DNA of 64,000 bases from Paramecium octaurelia (Eukaryota > Ciliophora > Oligohymenophorea > Peniculida > Parameciidae): NCBI GenBank assembly GCA_905182995.1, contig CAJJDP010000093.1:64563-128562 (forward strand), read 5' to 3'. The notes under the pieces were generated by a model. The model was not told the origin of the DNA and did no database searches. It saw only the letters and a list, made by a program, of their open reading frames with translations. Below are positions 10,672 to 26,059 of the stretch, piece by piece; the first letter of the stretch is position 1; every line of letters starts with the position of its first letter. The position numbers and the translations under genes were made by a program.

Positions 10672-13600
10672 TCATTCGTAATCTGAATCATCCTAGAGTT
10701 AATCATATTTATCAACTGGCAGGTTATTCAATCTAAGTATCTTCTCTATCCTCTTCAACTCAGCTCCATTAATTGGTAGTTTCTCATCTATCTTCTCCAA
10801 TCTGTTACCTGAACTAGAACTCTTGGCTGGATTCTAATGAGAAGATGAACCAGAGGAAGAATAGGCCTGAGGTTTCATCTTCTCGATTTTCTTAGGCTAT
10901 TGTTTCTTCCCCTGATTGCTGGTTCCATCATTATCTTATGGTTGTTTGGGCTATTCTTTAGGCTTTTCATCCTCCTTTTTTTAAATAGTTGTATCTGGCT
11001 ATTCTTATCTCTTTTTTTTGAGGGATCTCAATTGCTCCTCCAATTCTTTCTCCAAATTCTTTATTGTTGCATTATCCTTCCCAGAATCATTCTCATTATT
11101 CTCCAAATCAAACACCAATCTACGTACAGTTTCTTTTGAGGTCTACACTACTGGTTTGACTGGTGACTTTTTAACTATTTGAGGCATTATCTCCTCATTG
11201 TCAGTCCAGATCTTAATATTAAGATAAGGAATCGTGTTAGTTTAATTGAAACTGTGTTCCTGATTTTCTAATTGCAATTAGATCACCTAAGGAAATTATT
11301 GATTGATTTAATCAAAATGAATAGTGGCTTAACCAATTAGATTATACTTATAGAACTCTTTTTCATCCACTGAATATTTCTTATCGAATATTTGTACTTG
11401 CAAGTTCTTCAATTTTAGAACATCCACACTTACCAATGCATCATATTAAGGATTAGCTTAACAATGAAAAACTTTTGATTCCTGATCCAATTATGGAAAT
11501 TTGAGTATTGAATTCGGGATTCTCTTTGTTAAAGCATTTAAGTTTCTTCCACATTCAAAATGGAAGTGCATTTACTTATAATTCAACTTGGGCACTGTTT
11601 CTTCATGTTGTTTTACGGGACTTTTCTTAATGACTTGTAACACTTCATGTTGAATGGGTCCCTGCATATCGACCTTAAACAAAGGAGTGGCATTAGGCAA
11701 ACACTTTTGTAGATGAGCCAAAAATGTCAAGTAATCGAATTGGTTGGTAGGACATTAAAAGTCATTTGGCATTCTCTTGTGGACTTGCTAAATAAACTAA
11801 TCTCTGTGATCTGCCAAATTGAAGTAACCAAATATCGTTGCCAAAATATTGGGATTGACGTATCTCAATTAATCTGAATCATAAAAAGTAAACTCCTTCA
11901 ACAAATCAACGATTATGGATTGTTCAGCTTATAGTTCTAGAGGTTTCAAAATAGATGTTGAAAACACATCGTTTTTTAGCAAAGACATCAAGAAGTTAAT
12001 CTCAGAGAATGAGAATTGCAACTTGCTTCTCAAGTATTACTCAATATTCTATTAGTTCTCCAATTCCTTAATTGCAGGGTATCTAAAAGCACTCAAATAA
12101 TTATCGTTGCTGGTCTCTTTGGCACAAACATAAATTACCTTGACACCCACTCTTGCAGCAATCTCCAAAGATGATACCTTTGTGTCAACCCTCAAATAAT
12201 TGCTTTCCCCAAATATACCCTCATTGTTCAACTACTTCAATTGAATTGACACATTTCCTATTATCTTGTCTTCTCCCAACATGACTGATCTCACTTATAA
12301 TTCTACAACATCACTCTGCAATTCAGTATCAGACAAAATGAAAATGCAATCCTATGTGTTCAAAATCGAAGGAGTGTTGGGTCTCACTTCGTAGGATTCA
12401 GACATATTCAGTGGATCAACTAACATAAAATAGATCTCTCCCAATTCATTTTTGTAATCAAGCAAAATCAATTCCATAATACGAATGATAATCTTTTTCT
12501 AAAATTTGAGTTTCTCTTCCACCTGAACAACCTACTCCACTATCTGATCAGTTGTGTACACAGTATCTAAATTCAATGTGCAGATGAAGGCACCCGTCAC
12601 ACTATCATCTAACGGAATTTCTCCAGTGACTTTGCTTTCTTCAAATAAAGGTTTTATGGGTAGATAACCAATAAGCGATTTGGTTTATGAATTGCAATTC
12701 AAAAGAAGCTAAATTTGTAGATGGCATTTCGATAGCTAAGTTGCTAACACCTGATCACACTTCACTTGATACTCGACTACAATGTCAAAATCTTCATTGA
12801 AATCATCACTTGTAAAACACGGAATAGCTTCTTTTAATATCTTCTTATCTGTAGCCAAAGAGAGTTTCACCTTTAAAGAACTAAACTTTAAATTCTTATA
12901 CCAATTAATTTGCTTTATGTTAATCCTAAAGGTATGCACTATTTCTGGTTTCAGAATGTTCAAGATCTCCTCTTGACTAATTTGAGCTTCCTATTGAATT
13001 TGACCTTCAGCATTGAATAGTTGAAAACCCTCCTTTGGTTTTTCATCTTTCACTTATTATTTGATACTCATCTTAAACTCAATCAGGGTTGCATCCATTC
13101 CTTTCACCTCATCAAACAATTAGACGAAAAAGGTCTCCTTTTCATTTTCTATCGTAAGAATCTCTTCACTTGCTAGACTCCCCCTGAAAACATGATTGTC
13201 TTTGAACAGCACAATACTCAATCCTGAAAATTCCATTCGGTCATGCAGAGTCTTTCTAAAATCATGAGAGAACTTGTCACTCAAAGTGCAAATAGCCCTC
13301 ATATTAAGAGGGATTTGACCATTTTCATAAAAATTAGCCTTCAATATAGATGTCTTTGGCGTAGTAACACTCAAGCCTGTGTTTTCCAATTAAATCTACA
13401 ATTGATATTTTTCTCCTTCAATGTAGGTCAATTAGATAAAGTCTATTATCAATTAAGTTTCTAGAAACTAAAAATCTATGGGTTATGGCTTTTTTATTCC
13501 ATTCACTTTTGGTTGTGGCACAGCAATAGGACTTGAAGGTTCCTTCACTTCAATTTCATTCTAATATAACCAATCGATATATTTCCAAAAAGCGATCTCT

Positions 13601-15768
13601 GTACATACTTTTTACCCATCCTGATTTTCAACATTATTGTAATCACCAATCTAATTCATTATGGCCACTGCATCAAGCAATGTGCAATTCAATCCTAAGT
13701 CTTAAAATATTTCCATTATATTCTAAGCCATCAATCCCTATTAGAACTCTCTATTATTTATATAGTCATCCATTTGTTGTTTATTGTTACGAATCCAAAT
13801 CTGCATATTCTTTTCAATAATCTAAGCTAATTACTGGATTGGAGCATAGATCTTCGATATTTCTCCCTGCACCTCGAATTGTCTTAAATAATCCACTAAA
13901 TCCGAGATTTGTATTTAATCATCACTATTAACTTCCAAAGTCTCAAATACAGAGTTGATGGTTATAGCCGAAAAAGAAGGCCCAGAAGGTATGTTTCCTC
14001 CTTTGCAACTTAATAAATATTCTTTCAGTTATTATCTATGGACCAATCCAAATGCTCCATGGGGCATATCTCTCTCTAAAGCATTAATGCTTGGAAATAT
14101 TTTCAAAGCCTATTGATAAAAATTGGCATATATTTTTGTATAATTCAATTTCAATTGTTTCTTATAATTGGTAAATGCTTACCAACTCTGCAAAAAGATA
14201 TGCCAATCCAAAGTTGATTAATCAAATTATAAGTATTGAGAAAGCGAAGTAATTATTCTCTTATTAAAATTTAATCCACAGAGTTGCAAAACTATATCTA
14301 CAAATTCATCAATTAATATGAACTGTTCTTTGGGCAAAATACGAATGGTTTAAGTTATTTTATTCAGAGTTGTAATCAGACATTCTTACAAAGGGATCTT
14401 TTCAAAGACTACTGGTTAGTCTATTTATGGGGGTTCAGGTTGTTTCTCAGGTTCATTGACATTGTCAATTGGAGCTTCTTCAGGCTCTTCATCAATGGAG
14501 TCATCAACATATGTGATTTCAGAATTAACTAATTTATTGATTTGAAGATTGGTTCCAAAGGCTAACTTTAATTTAATTATTGCCATAATCTGCTTAGTTC
14601 TTAAATCCTCAAATGGGATGTCTTCATCAATTAAAATTTATGGGGAAATATTGCTTCTGAGAGTTTAAATAACAACTAATGGATTTTAATTAAGTATAAG
14701 GGCACTTATTGATGCCAATGATAACCTTGCTATTCCAACTAAAATGTCTTGATTGGTTTAAGTGTGCTTAGCCCATAATTCAAGAATCCATGGAATATTC
14801 TCCATCTTATTCAAGGATGCTATTGTAATTTGACATCTTGCAGTATAGTTGATAAACCATTTAGAAGTGTTCCAATTAGTTGGGGTCTGATTTATTTCTT
14901 AGGTTCCATATGATTTAAATTTTAAATATAAGTTGATTTACTCATCTTCGATTTTCTCTTAACAGAGCACTTAATTTAAGTGTATGAGTTTTCCTATATT
15001 TAAATATAGTTGGAATGATTGGAGATATTAAATCAACTGCTGATTCATTTCTTCTTCCTATTATTATTTAAGTAATCTCTTTTTCTCCTTTTCTTTCTGA
15101 TTTTACTCGTTGACCTTCTCGTATATCTTCTAGACTTGTTCTTCAATATCTATTTCCTTTTTTGGAGATTATTCTACTTACTAACTCCTTGCATCGATAT
15201 CCTACAATTATACTTCAAATTCTAATTATCCTGTCTCTATTTATTTGTCAACCTTCCCCTTCTTATTGTTCTTGGTTTACACCTAAGCCAATTATTGGAT
15301 CGGAACTTAGTAGGTAAAACATCTGAGTCTGTCTATAATCATAGTCGAAAGCACAAATTCGGCTTTTCCAATTTCTACATCCAATGAAAATACTTGAAAA
15401 TAGATAACTGCTTGGTTTATTTATCCTAAACTATTTTCGGTCAATTAGAAATTAGATCTAAATTATGCATTAAACATAAACGATTTTCCATCTTTTCCGA
15501 TATCGTATGTTTAATGTATTTAGTATTCAATGATGTTATTTCGTATCATTGGCAATTTCACATTCAATTTAATTGACTTGTCCTGAAATTATTTCGAATT
15601 CAAATTCAATGATTTTAATGAAATTTGTAAATATTTTACATTCCTCATATTCAATGTCTCCAATTCATTCGAGTTTGTGTTAACTGGTTATTATTTACCT
15701 ATCGCATTGAAAATTTTGCAATAATCATCTTCTAATTAAAGTGACGAACTCTCGTTATAATATGCCAT
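10672..15768 (-). CDS. Large multi-C2-domain protein, C2CD3-like (centriole/basal body)
   Basis: About 1650 residues, starting MAYYNESSSLQLEDDY and ending LQDDSDYE. Several beta-rich stretches look like C2 domains. One matches C2CD3, a centriole distal-end protein needed for appendages and ciliogenesis: WILELWAKHT, DILVGIARLSLASISALI, then SPQILIDEDIPFEDL and AIIKLKLAFGTNLQINKL. A Glu/Pro-rich linker follows, then further C2-like segments (YFMLVDPLNMSESYEVRP) and a lysine/glutamate-rich coiled C-terminus. Micro-introns are present but were not all placed, so exact length is uncertain. Paramecium basal bodies are known to carry C2CD3, which fits. The alternative is another C2 basal-body scaffold. 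Confidence 0.6.
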
Positions 15769-15909
15769 TTGAATTTAAAAAACAAATAACTTATTATTAT
15801 TATTAATTTCAAACATTCTTTACACTTAATTAATAAATAAATAATTATAAAGACATATAATTTCATTGCTTTATCACCCAATCCAAAGATTGCACTTCGT
15901 AAGTAATAG

Positions 15910-17355
15910 TCAAAATAACACCTAAATCATTATATATATCTTAATACATAAATCAGTAATATCAACAATCTCCAAGGTTTTTTAGTAATTAAGAAGTCTG
16001 GATTTTAATTTTTCCTTCGCTCTTTCATTGAGGATTCCATAAATTTGCAATTAGGTTGAGCTATATTAACTGGTTACTTTTATATGAATTTGGTTTGATA
16101 ACATGGTTTCGAAAACTTCCATCAAAATCAAACATAATGAATCTCTTTACCCAAAGACTGGAGATCCCACTTAAAGGCTTTCAACAGATATTTGCTTCTA
16201 AGGATAGACTAATCTCAATTAATTAACAATTTTGTCTATTTTAATCTACGTAAATTATTTGTATTCAAGCTTTTCAAGTAAGTGATGATACATAATAATC
16301 TTAAATATGGCAGTTAGAGCAGGAAATTAGAATTAACCAACCAATCTTAATTGGTGTAGAATACTCTTGATCAGCATTTTGTATTTGTATTAATACTAAT
16401 TTTCTATATCTGAATCTTTTTCATTGATTTAAAACTTCAATTGCTTCACTTTGATTAGTACTATAGGAGATGTCCCCTATAATATTGAGTAATAGACATC
16501 CTGAACTTTTTTTTCATAATAAATAGTCACTTTTTGGTTCCAAAGTTACTTATGATCAATTTCTAATTCTTTCACCTTTTTATATATAAAATCTTCTAAA
16601 TTTATTTTTTTTTTATCCTAGTTCACCTTTGAATTTCTCAAGAACCATTTTAATTAATCAGTTGTCTCTATTTTCAACATAAAATCAATAGACCTCTTAA
16701 AAATAAAAGAGCTATTTAAATAATTAAAACTGAACAGCACGCAAGGTTCAACAATTAAATTTTAAAGAACTTCCTCCCATTTATCATCTACTATTGTAAG
16801 CTAGAACTTTGATCTTTCAGCAGAAACATTTTCATAAAATGTTATTATCAGTAAAAATGCAACTAAAAATGTTGAGAGTGCTACTGAAAGAGAAAAACTG
16901 GGTTGGTAAAGTAATAGGCAGATAAAATAAAATGAGTAGAATGAAACCACCTGGACCAAAGTATCAATAAATTCTCCAGTTCTCATTACTATAAACTAGA
17001 AGGAAATAATCAAAGCTGAGGCAAGTTAATATTGGTATTGTGTTCTCCCTTCATCAGATTCAGAATACACATATAAAAGTATATAGTTGATCATCATCAG
17101 CACCCACCTAATCCATTGTGGTTAAAATTTAAAAATCAAAATCAGACCTATATTGGCTCCTAAGTATCCAATTGTAAAATATATCTCCTTTAAACTAAAG
17201 TTTATTATGGAGGAAATTAATTTTGTTATTACTACAAGAAATGTGGTAAAAATGATTTTTTACAGTAATGGCTTCCTCTTTTGCTGTAATTAGAAGTCCT
17301 AGTATTTTTATTCTAAGATTCCGTCTTTAAATGCCAAAGTATACTTATTTAACAT
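15910..17355 (-). CDS. Membrane protein with degenerate histidine-kinase-like cytoplasmic part, 481 aa
   Basis: An intact frame without introns. The first half has five or six hydrophobic segments (for example IIFTTFLVVITKLISSIINF and VALSTFLVAFLLIITFY), so it sits in a membrane. The second half resembles the layout of ciliate hybrid histidine kinases: a helical segment at the dimerisation position (SILHQLRLVGQFQFPALT) and then FGQRDSLCLILMEVFETM, which aligns by pattern with the GDxxRLxQILxNLLxNA box of HATPase domains. The usual H-E-x-R-T-P and the Asn of the N-box are absent, and no GxGxG box or receiver domain follows. If the resemblance is real, it is a catalytically dead relative. Assignment is tentative. 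Confidence 0.45.
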
Positions 17356-17979
17356 AAGAAAATATAAATAATAAATAAGAGATACATTAATTGCTTTAAT
17401 AACAAAAAATTAATAAACAGACAGCAAATACAATGAAATTATTTATTAGAAACTTAATTTAGATAGTTTAATTTTTTCATCAAGATCATTCATCAACAGT
17501 TTATTTGTCTTAAATATCCATCAAAATATCTATTCCCCTTGGATGTAAGTAATAAATGGTAGAATTCAATTCTTGTAATTGATAAATAATAAAGTCATTT
17601 TATTATTAATTCAAATCTACCAAGTAATATTTTTCATTCAGAATTTAATACTATTAAACAATAGACAGCAAAAAAAAATTTAGGAAGGTTATTGACCTAA
17701 ACCAGTATTATGAAATTTAAGGTAAAAAATTTTATTCTTAATTACAGAAATTTATCATTATTTTTTTAGAGAAATGAGTGATTGTATTTAGTGCTGAAGT
17801 ATACTTTTATCTAACATTATACACGCTTTTTCCATAGTAACAATGGTGTTAAATTAGTGTGATTTTTAAAATTATTAAATTTATGGATTTGACTAAAGCC
17901 ATGTAATATTTCTAAAAATATTTGTATATTGATAAACTGTTTTTATATTTATTTATAAATAATTCAAATTTTCAAAGCG
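17356..17979. other. AT-rich divergent intergenic region
   Basis: About 620 bp between the divergent starts of the membrane-protein gene (minus) and kinesin-13 (plus); it must hold both promoters. A minus-strand frame of about 75 codons at 17500-17730 stays open apart from its final TGA but has no convincing start, so I do not call a gene. Confidence 0.5.
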
Positions 17980-20296
<2,317 letters not shown>

Positions 20297-20375
20297 AAAT
20301 AATACATATATTATATAAAATCTCAAGCATACTGGTGTTGGCTAATTAAATTTAATTTTTTTTAGAATTCAAAAC

Positions 20376-23167
20376 ATGGAAGAGAAGAAAGTGCCAGTAG
20401 ATAAATAGGCCTAAAAAAAGCCAGGAAAATAGGTTGTGCAGTTGGTAATCATGAAAATAAAGCATCATTTTAGTCAGAATAAGATCTTGAGTTGAAAAAC
20501 AGACTTGAATAATATGCAGAGGAGATCATTTAAAATAATACAGAGAGTTTGGAGAAGTTGAAGACAGAAGTACGATCAGCCACTACTTCAATGACTTCAG
20601 TGCCAAAGCCATTCAAATTCTTAAAGGAATCTTACGGAAAATTGGTTGAGTTTTACAATGGGTTGGAGACATCTAAATTTAAAGTAAGAGTGTAGTATCT
20701 AAAATATAGAAATAATTGGCAGATTTTCTATCTGTGTTGGCAATGACTTATGGAGGCGATGGAGATTCTTTGCTTTATCTATAGGAGGGAACATAAGAAG
20801 AATTCAAATTTTGGGGACACGAGTATCTGAGTCATCTAGCTGCCAATATTGGATCAGAATTCTAGATAAGGTTACAAAAGGTAGATGGAGCTGATGATTT
20901 ACTGTATTTAGTTGATCAAATAGTTCCATATTTTATGGATCATAATTCAGAACATGATGCAATTGATTTATTAAGTGAAGTGGATCAATTACAAAAAATA
21001 GAACAAGTATTGACTCTATTTCTTATCATTAGTATGTGAATCATGCAAACATATAAAGAATTTTGGTTTATTTATTGAGTCTCGTTCCATTTTGTTCAGA
21101 TTAGGACGAATTAGATGTTTTACTTGCTACTGCCTTTAATATTTGTTTGAAAGTGAATGAGTACACTAATGCTTTGAAAATTGCATTACGTATAGACAAG
21201 CCAGGAAAGGTTGAACAAGTATTTTAAGCATGTCAAGATGAAACAATAAAAAAGCAATTGGCTTTCTAATTGGCTAGACATAGATATCAGATTGGCGAAG
21301 AAATTATTAATGATGAGACTTTGAAAAAGATTGCAGCAAATTAATACTTGAGTTAATTCTACATAAATTTGGCTAAAGATTTAGAAGTTCTTGAACCTAA
21401 GACTCCAGATCAGGTTTACAAAGCTCATTTAGAGGAAAAGAACAAGGAAGCTAATTTTGAATAAATCCAAAAAAACCTTGCAGCTACATATTGTAATGGA
21501 TTTGTGAATGCAGGATTCAAAAAGGATGCATTGATGAGCAATAAGGAGAATCCTTGGTTGAATAGTGTGAAAAATGATCATACTGCAATTGCAGCTGTTG
21601 CAAGTATTGGATTAGTCAATTTATGGAATATTGACAATGGAACAGAATAAATATCTGAATACTTTGATTTAAGTGATATCTTCACAAAGGCAGGAGCTTG
21701 CATAGGATTTGGGTTATTTTGTAGTGGAATTGTAGATGAAAACTAACCAGCTTAGGCCATGTTGTTAGCATAGTTGGAGAGTCCTGAAGTGTAGGTTAAG
21801 ATTGGAGCTGTGATGGGATTGGGATTAGCTTATGCAGGTTCAGCAAGAACAGAATTATAAGAACAATTAATAAGTTTAATTGTAGAGGCAGATAGTGTTG
21901 AATTGGCTTCTATGGCTGCACTATCTTTAGGTCTGATATTTGTTGGTAAATGCAATGATGAAGTTGCAAATGCTATTGTCTAAACAATGATGGAGAGACA
22001 AGAATCATAATTAGACATATCTATATCAAGATATTTGGCAGTAGGATTGGGATTGCTCTATTTAGGATAAGCTGAAGCAGCAGACATTGTAATTGAATCA
22101 CTTGCTTTAATTCCTCACAAGATCAATAAATATGCTAAAGTCACCTTAACTTCTCTTGCATATGCCTCAACAGGCAATGTGTTGAAAATCCAAGAGCTCC
22201 TTGGTTATTGTTCAGATGTTACATCTGATGACAAGGGCACTAAAATAGACAAGAACTATGAGCTCTAATAAGTGGCCATTTTGGGAATTGCTTTGATAGC
22301 CAGCAGTGAAGATGTTGGTAGCGAAATGGTATATAGGATCTTCTAACATATATTGTAATTTTCGGATGTGGAAGTAAAGAGAGCCATCCCTTTGGCTGTA
22401 GCCTTGATCAATGTATTAATACAGTACATTATTTATTTAGATATCCAATCCCAAGATTCAACCTATGGACCTTCTACTTAAGTTGGCTCACGACAGAGAT
22501 TAAGAATTATCCTACAGGGCAACCTTGTCAATGGGTTTGTTGGGAGCAGGTACAAACAATTCAAGAATTGCTGATAAATTAAGAGGATTGGCAGTCTACT
22601 TTATGAATGATTCAAATGGTTTGTTCCTTGTGAGAATTGCCTAGGGATTATTACATATGGGCAAAGGATTGTTGACACTTCAACCATACTATTCTGATAA
22701 ATTCTTAATGAATAAGGTGGCTATTGCAGGAATTATTTCATTCTTACATGGATGTTTGGACATTAAGAATTTGATTTTGGAAAAGCATCATACATTACTC
22801 TACTATTTAGGTATTGCCATGTATCCAAGAATGTTCTTTACAGTAATTATTCTCTCCTAATTTAGTTAAATGAAAATCTTGAAAATCTCCCTGTTTAGGT
22901 ACGTGTAGGATAGGCCGTAGATGCAGTTGGATAGGCTGGTAAACCAAAAAGAATTACAGGATTTCAGACTCATACAAGTCCAGTCATTGTAAGTGCTGGT
23001 GAAAGGTAATACTAAATATAATCTATAATAGAGCTGAATTAGCCAATGATGAATATATGCCAGTCTAAGACATGATCTTAGAAAACTTTGTTATTTTAAA
23101 GAAGAATCCAGATTATAAACCAGAAATTGAGTAACCATAACGTAAAAAGACTAGTTTCAGCATGTGA
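20376..23167 (+). CDS. RPN1: 26S proteasome regulatory subunit RPN1 (PSMD2), 877 aa
   Basis: The largest base subunit of the 19S regulator, which docks ubiquitin receptors and shuttle proteins. The N-terminal helical region has [16 protein letters not shown] and [19 protein letters not shown]; the middle carries PC repeats rich in Gly/Ala ([62 protein letters not shown]); the end has VRVGQAVDAVGQAGKP and [14 protein letters not shown]. Six introns: 20445-20473, 20684-20709, 21007-21032, 22413-22440, 22843-22865, 23006-23031. Removing them leaves 878 codons. The length is near the usual 900. It starts 79 bp after the kinesin stop. Confidence 0.95.
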
Positions 23168-23246
23168 TTATATATAATAGTATGCATATATATGTAACTT
23201 TAATTAAAGTATTTGATCTACTATAGTAATTAAATATCATGATAGA

Positions 23247-24269
23247 TCATTATTTAGTTGATGAAACATTCTCACTTTTGTTTGTTGATTCCGTATTTTA
23301 GAGATAACACCCATAATATTGCCTAACTTCACCTAATGTATCTTCAAAGGTTCTTCTCTAATCATTTTTTCTTTTCTCAACATCATTTCTAATTTTGTTG
23401 AAATCAAGTTTGGTTGTTTTTACTAAGTTTGTTTGATGTTCAGGCTTGGTAATTTCCTCCCAGAATCTATGGATTGTTGAGAAAGACTCCTCAGCTTTGT
23501 TATTTTCTACATAAACTCATCCATGGACTTTTTGTTATTTTAGTTGTCTTTTATTCTATGCTTAATTCCTGTCATTATTACGATGTTTTTATCAGGTAAA
23601 AGCTTTCGCATTGATTCATTTAACTGTTCCATTGTGCTTGCATCAATCGAAGCCTATTATTTCTAAAATAGGTCAGCAATGCTTTGATTATTTGAAATTA
23701 CCAATTCTAATTTAATTAATTAGGAAATTACTTTTCAAAATGAATTTTTCAGGACTTGAGGAATCACAAATGGAATTTTGAGTTGCCGTTGAGTTGTGTT
23801 TTAGAGTATTCCTTTCTGTGATAGATTTGATTCCTTAATTTTTTAATCGGATAATTTTTTATTTAGCCTTGATTTCACAACCTATTGAATCATCCCTTTC
23901 ACTTGTCCTATCTCTATTAGACGTGATACAAGGTTGGCTACTTGTGTGATTTTTGAGCTTCATTCTTTTATCAAGTAGAGCAATTATGTCTTCTACATTT
24001 CCTGTATCAGTGCAATCAATTGATTTATCTTTCAAACTCATTTTTGCAATTTCTTATTGAAGTTTTTTAATGTTCATGGCAACAGCATGCAAATATAAAA
24101 AATAGTCTTGCTAACTCGTATTTGATGTCATGTATTCTAAATAATTCATTCTTTGCAAGGCTCGGTGAGTCAATCCCAGTTTCTTCATTGCCATTTAAGT
24201 GATATGAGAATTGTAATCTATCCTTTGATCCAGATATTATTTCATCTCTTGAACAGGGATTTTACTCAT
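23247..24269 (-). CDS. Unidentified coiled-coil protein, about 320 aa
   Basis: Starts MSKIPVQEMKQYLDQR and continues with helical, charged sequence (ITQMAMKKLGLTHRALQR, then MNIKKLQQEIAKM) and a polar Ser/Thr/Asp-rich middle. The final third reads FWEEITKPEHQTNLVKTTK and LGEVRQYYGCYLQNTEST and ends at TGA 23249-23247. Getting from the first frame to the last needs at least two introns; one of 25 nt is clear near 23712, the other junction near 23500-23560 I could not resolve. No family recognised. It lies between RP2 and RPN1, convergent with RPN1. Confidence 0.55.
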
Positions 24270-24323
24270 TTTTTATAAAATATTAAACTTTAAGTAATCA
24301 TTTTTAATTATATTATCATTTAT

Positions 24324-25478
24324 TCATTGTTGTCCTGCCCTTTCATCTTTTTAGTTTGCAAATAATAATACTGTCGCTTCTTCAATGGCCTTTGAATTTT
24401 GAAAAACTACGCATACTTTGTTAATATCACACTTCAATTTCATCTCCAAAAGTGAATATAAATAAGATAATAACTTAATGTCTTGATTGTCAGTACGAAT
24501 ATGCAACGAAAATATGGGTTGCAATCTGCTATTAACCACAACTTAATCCAAAAGTTTGGCTGCTATGTCTGCTGACAGATGAGTTTCAACAGCTGTTTTG
24601 AAAAGAGGCCAATTATCAGCAAATAATGGTTGATATTTGGATTTTACTAAATAGCAATACAATTATTCGGGTGCCTCTATTTCCACTTAATCGCTAACTT
24701 AATTGTCTTCTTCAGCAAAGATCATTTGTGGAACTTCTTTGAGTAATGGCTGGAAACTTGAACTCAAGACATCCACATTCAGACGTGAAGATTCTTCAGG
24801 ATAAAAAATCAAGAGTACTTCTTCATGAAATGGTTTCTTTCTTTGCTCACTTGTAAATGGAATAACCTAGTTTTCAGTCTTACATTCCTCTGCCCAAGTA
24901 AAATTAGGTATTGAGAGTACTTCATTTAAAGGCTTCAGCATATCTTCATACCGAGTATCTTCCAAAACCATATAGAAATGAGTGATCTCAGCCTATTTTT
25001 CAGGATCAAAGTCATGCAAATCACTCCATGTATTATTCCAGATATTGAGTTTTGCCTTCTATATATGTTACCTTAATTATGGATAATAACCGCGAAAACA
25101 GCCAAATCCCATTCTAACCGATAATTCAATAATTGGTTGACTTTGAGTAAAGAGCAATGTTTGAATATCTTCGCATTTCTTAGACCGAAATTATCCGCAA
25201 GCAGTAATCACTTTACATCTTTTACATCCTCTTATAAACATGCTAGATTCAACTGCGGCAAAAAACATTTAACAATCAAAACAATCATCAATTAAAATTT
25301 ATGCTGAGAAGTCTGCTATAAAGATCTTACAACGGACACAATTTCTTAGTACAAAAGCCTCACCATCAACTTCCCCAGGCTTTTTTACCAATATTTCATC
25401 TTGTTTGTCATAAAACCTATATTTAGAAGCATCCTTTTTTCTTAATTCCCATGACTTAGGTTTGCTATTGTTTTACAT
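24324..25478 (-). CDS. RP2: RP2 (retinitis pigmentosa 2) homologue, ARL3 GTPase-activating protein, 384 aa
   Basis: Intronless frame, MQNNSKPKSWELRKKD to TGA 24326. It has the TBCC/CAP beta-helix: FVLRNCVRCKIFIADFSA, DDCFDCQMFFAAVESSMFIR, then CKRCKVITACGQFRSKKCED, where the Arg of QFR is the GAP arginine finger in RP2, followed by FGCFRGYYPQL and LNIWNNTWSDLHDFDPE. The C-terminal half has the NDPK-like fold position. RP2 stimulates GTP hydrolysis by ARL3 to release lipidated cargo into cilia. The animal N-terminal MGC acylation signal is absent here, so targeting must differ, unless an upstream exon is missed. Confidence 0.88.
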
Positions 25479-25502
25479 TTCAAAGAATACAAATGAATTT
25501 TA

Positions 25503-25919
25503 TCAAAATACAAAATTATTAAAGAAAAACAAATAGTCATTGATTTGGAAGTGATATATGAATAATATACTGTGAATAATGCGGATTCTATCTTTTTGAT
25601 TCATCCTTTACAAAGTATGAGCATATATTTTCTCTCTCTTTTTTACTGCCTCAGAATATGAATATTTATTGTCATCTCAATTTATTACTTATTATTATTG
25701 TTTTTGGTCATATACTGTAGTCTCTATTTCCTCCTATTAACTTTCTTCCTCTTAAACATTAATATCTATGAATTCATCATAACCTCCTTTTTATTCATCT
25801 TCATTTTCATGTAATCTTTATTTCTATCATGCTCTTAACAACTTCTGTTATCTTCTCTTAATTAGCCTTTGGTTTTCTAATTACTTAATAAAAATAATAT
25901 TATTAAAGTCTCTATGCAT
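25503..25919 (-). CDS. Small charged coiled protein, provisional gene model
   Basis: A minus-strand frame of strongly coding-like sequence (MHRDFNNIIFIKQLENQ; HENEDEQKGGYDEFID; EAVKKREKIYAHTLQRMNQK) is broken by two in-frame TGA codons. Both disappear without a frame change if a 27-nt intron (GTTGTT...AAG) and a 39-nt intron (GTAATA...GAG) are removed; the second is longer than usual here and both have weak ends. The remaining 117 codons end at TGA 25505-25503, 24 bp before the RP2 start. If those introns are not real, this is a decayed gene. No family recognised. Confidence 0.4.
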
Positions 25920-26059
25920 TTCTCATCTAGGTTGCATTTATGGGCTCATCCTTGTCATTAAAAAACCACGATTAGTATAAAATATATTATATGGTATTTT
26001 ATTTTAATTAAAATTATTAACTATAAAATGATATTATAAATTTAACCATAATACAAAAA

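Noticed and set aside
17500..17730. Minus-strand fragment with NTGLGQ resembling a histidine-kinase G box
   Set aside because: One short motif in a 75-codon frame without start or other kinase motifs; chance or an old relic cannot be told apart.
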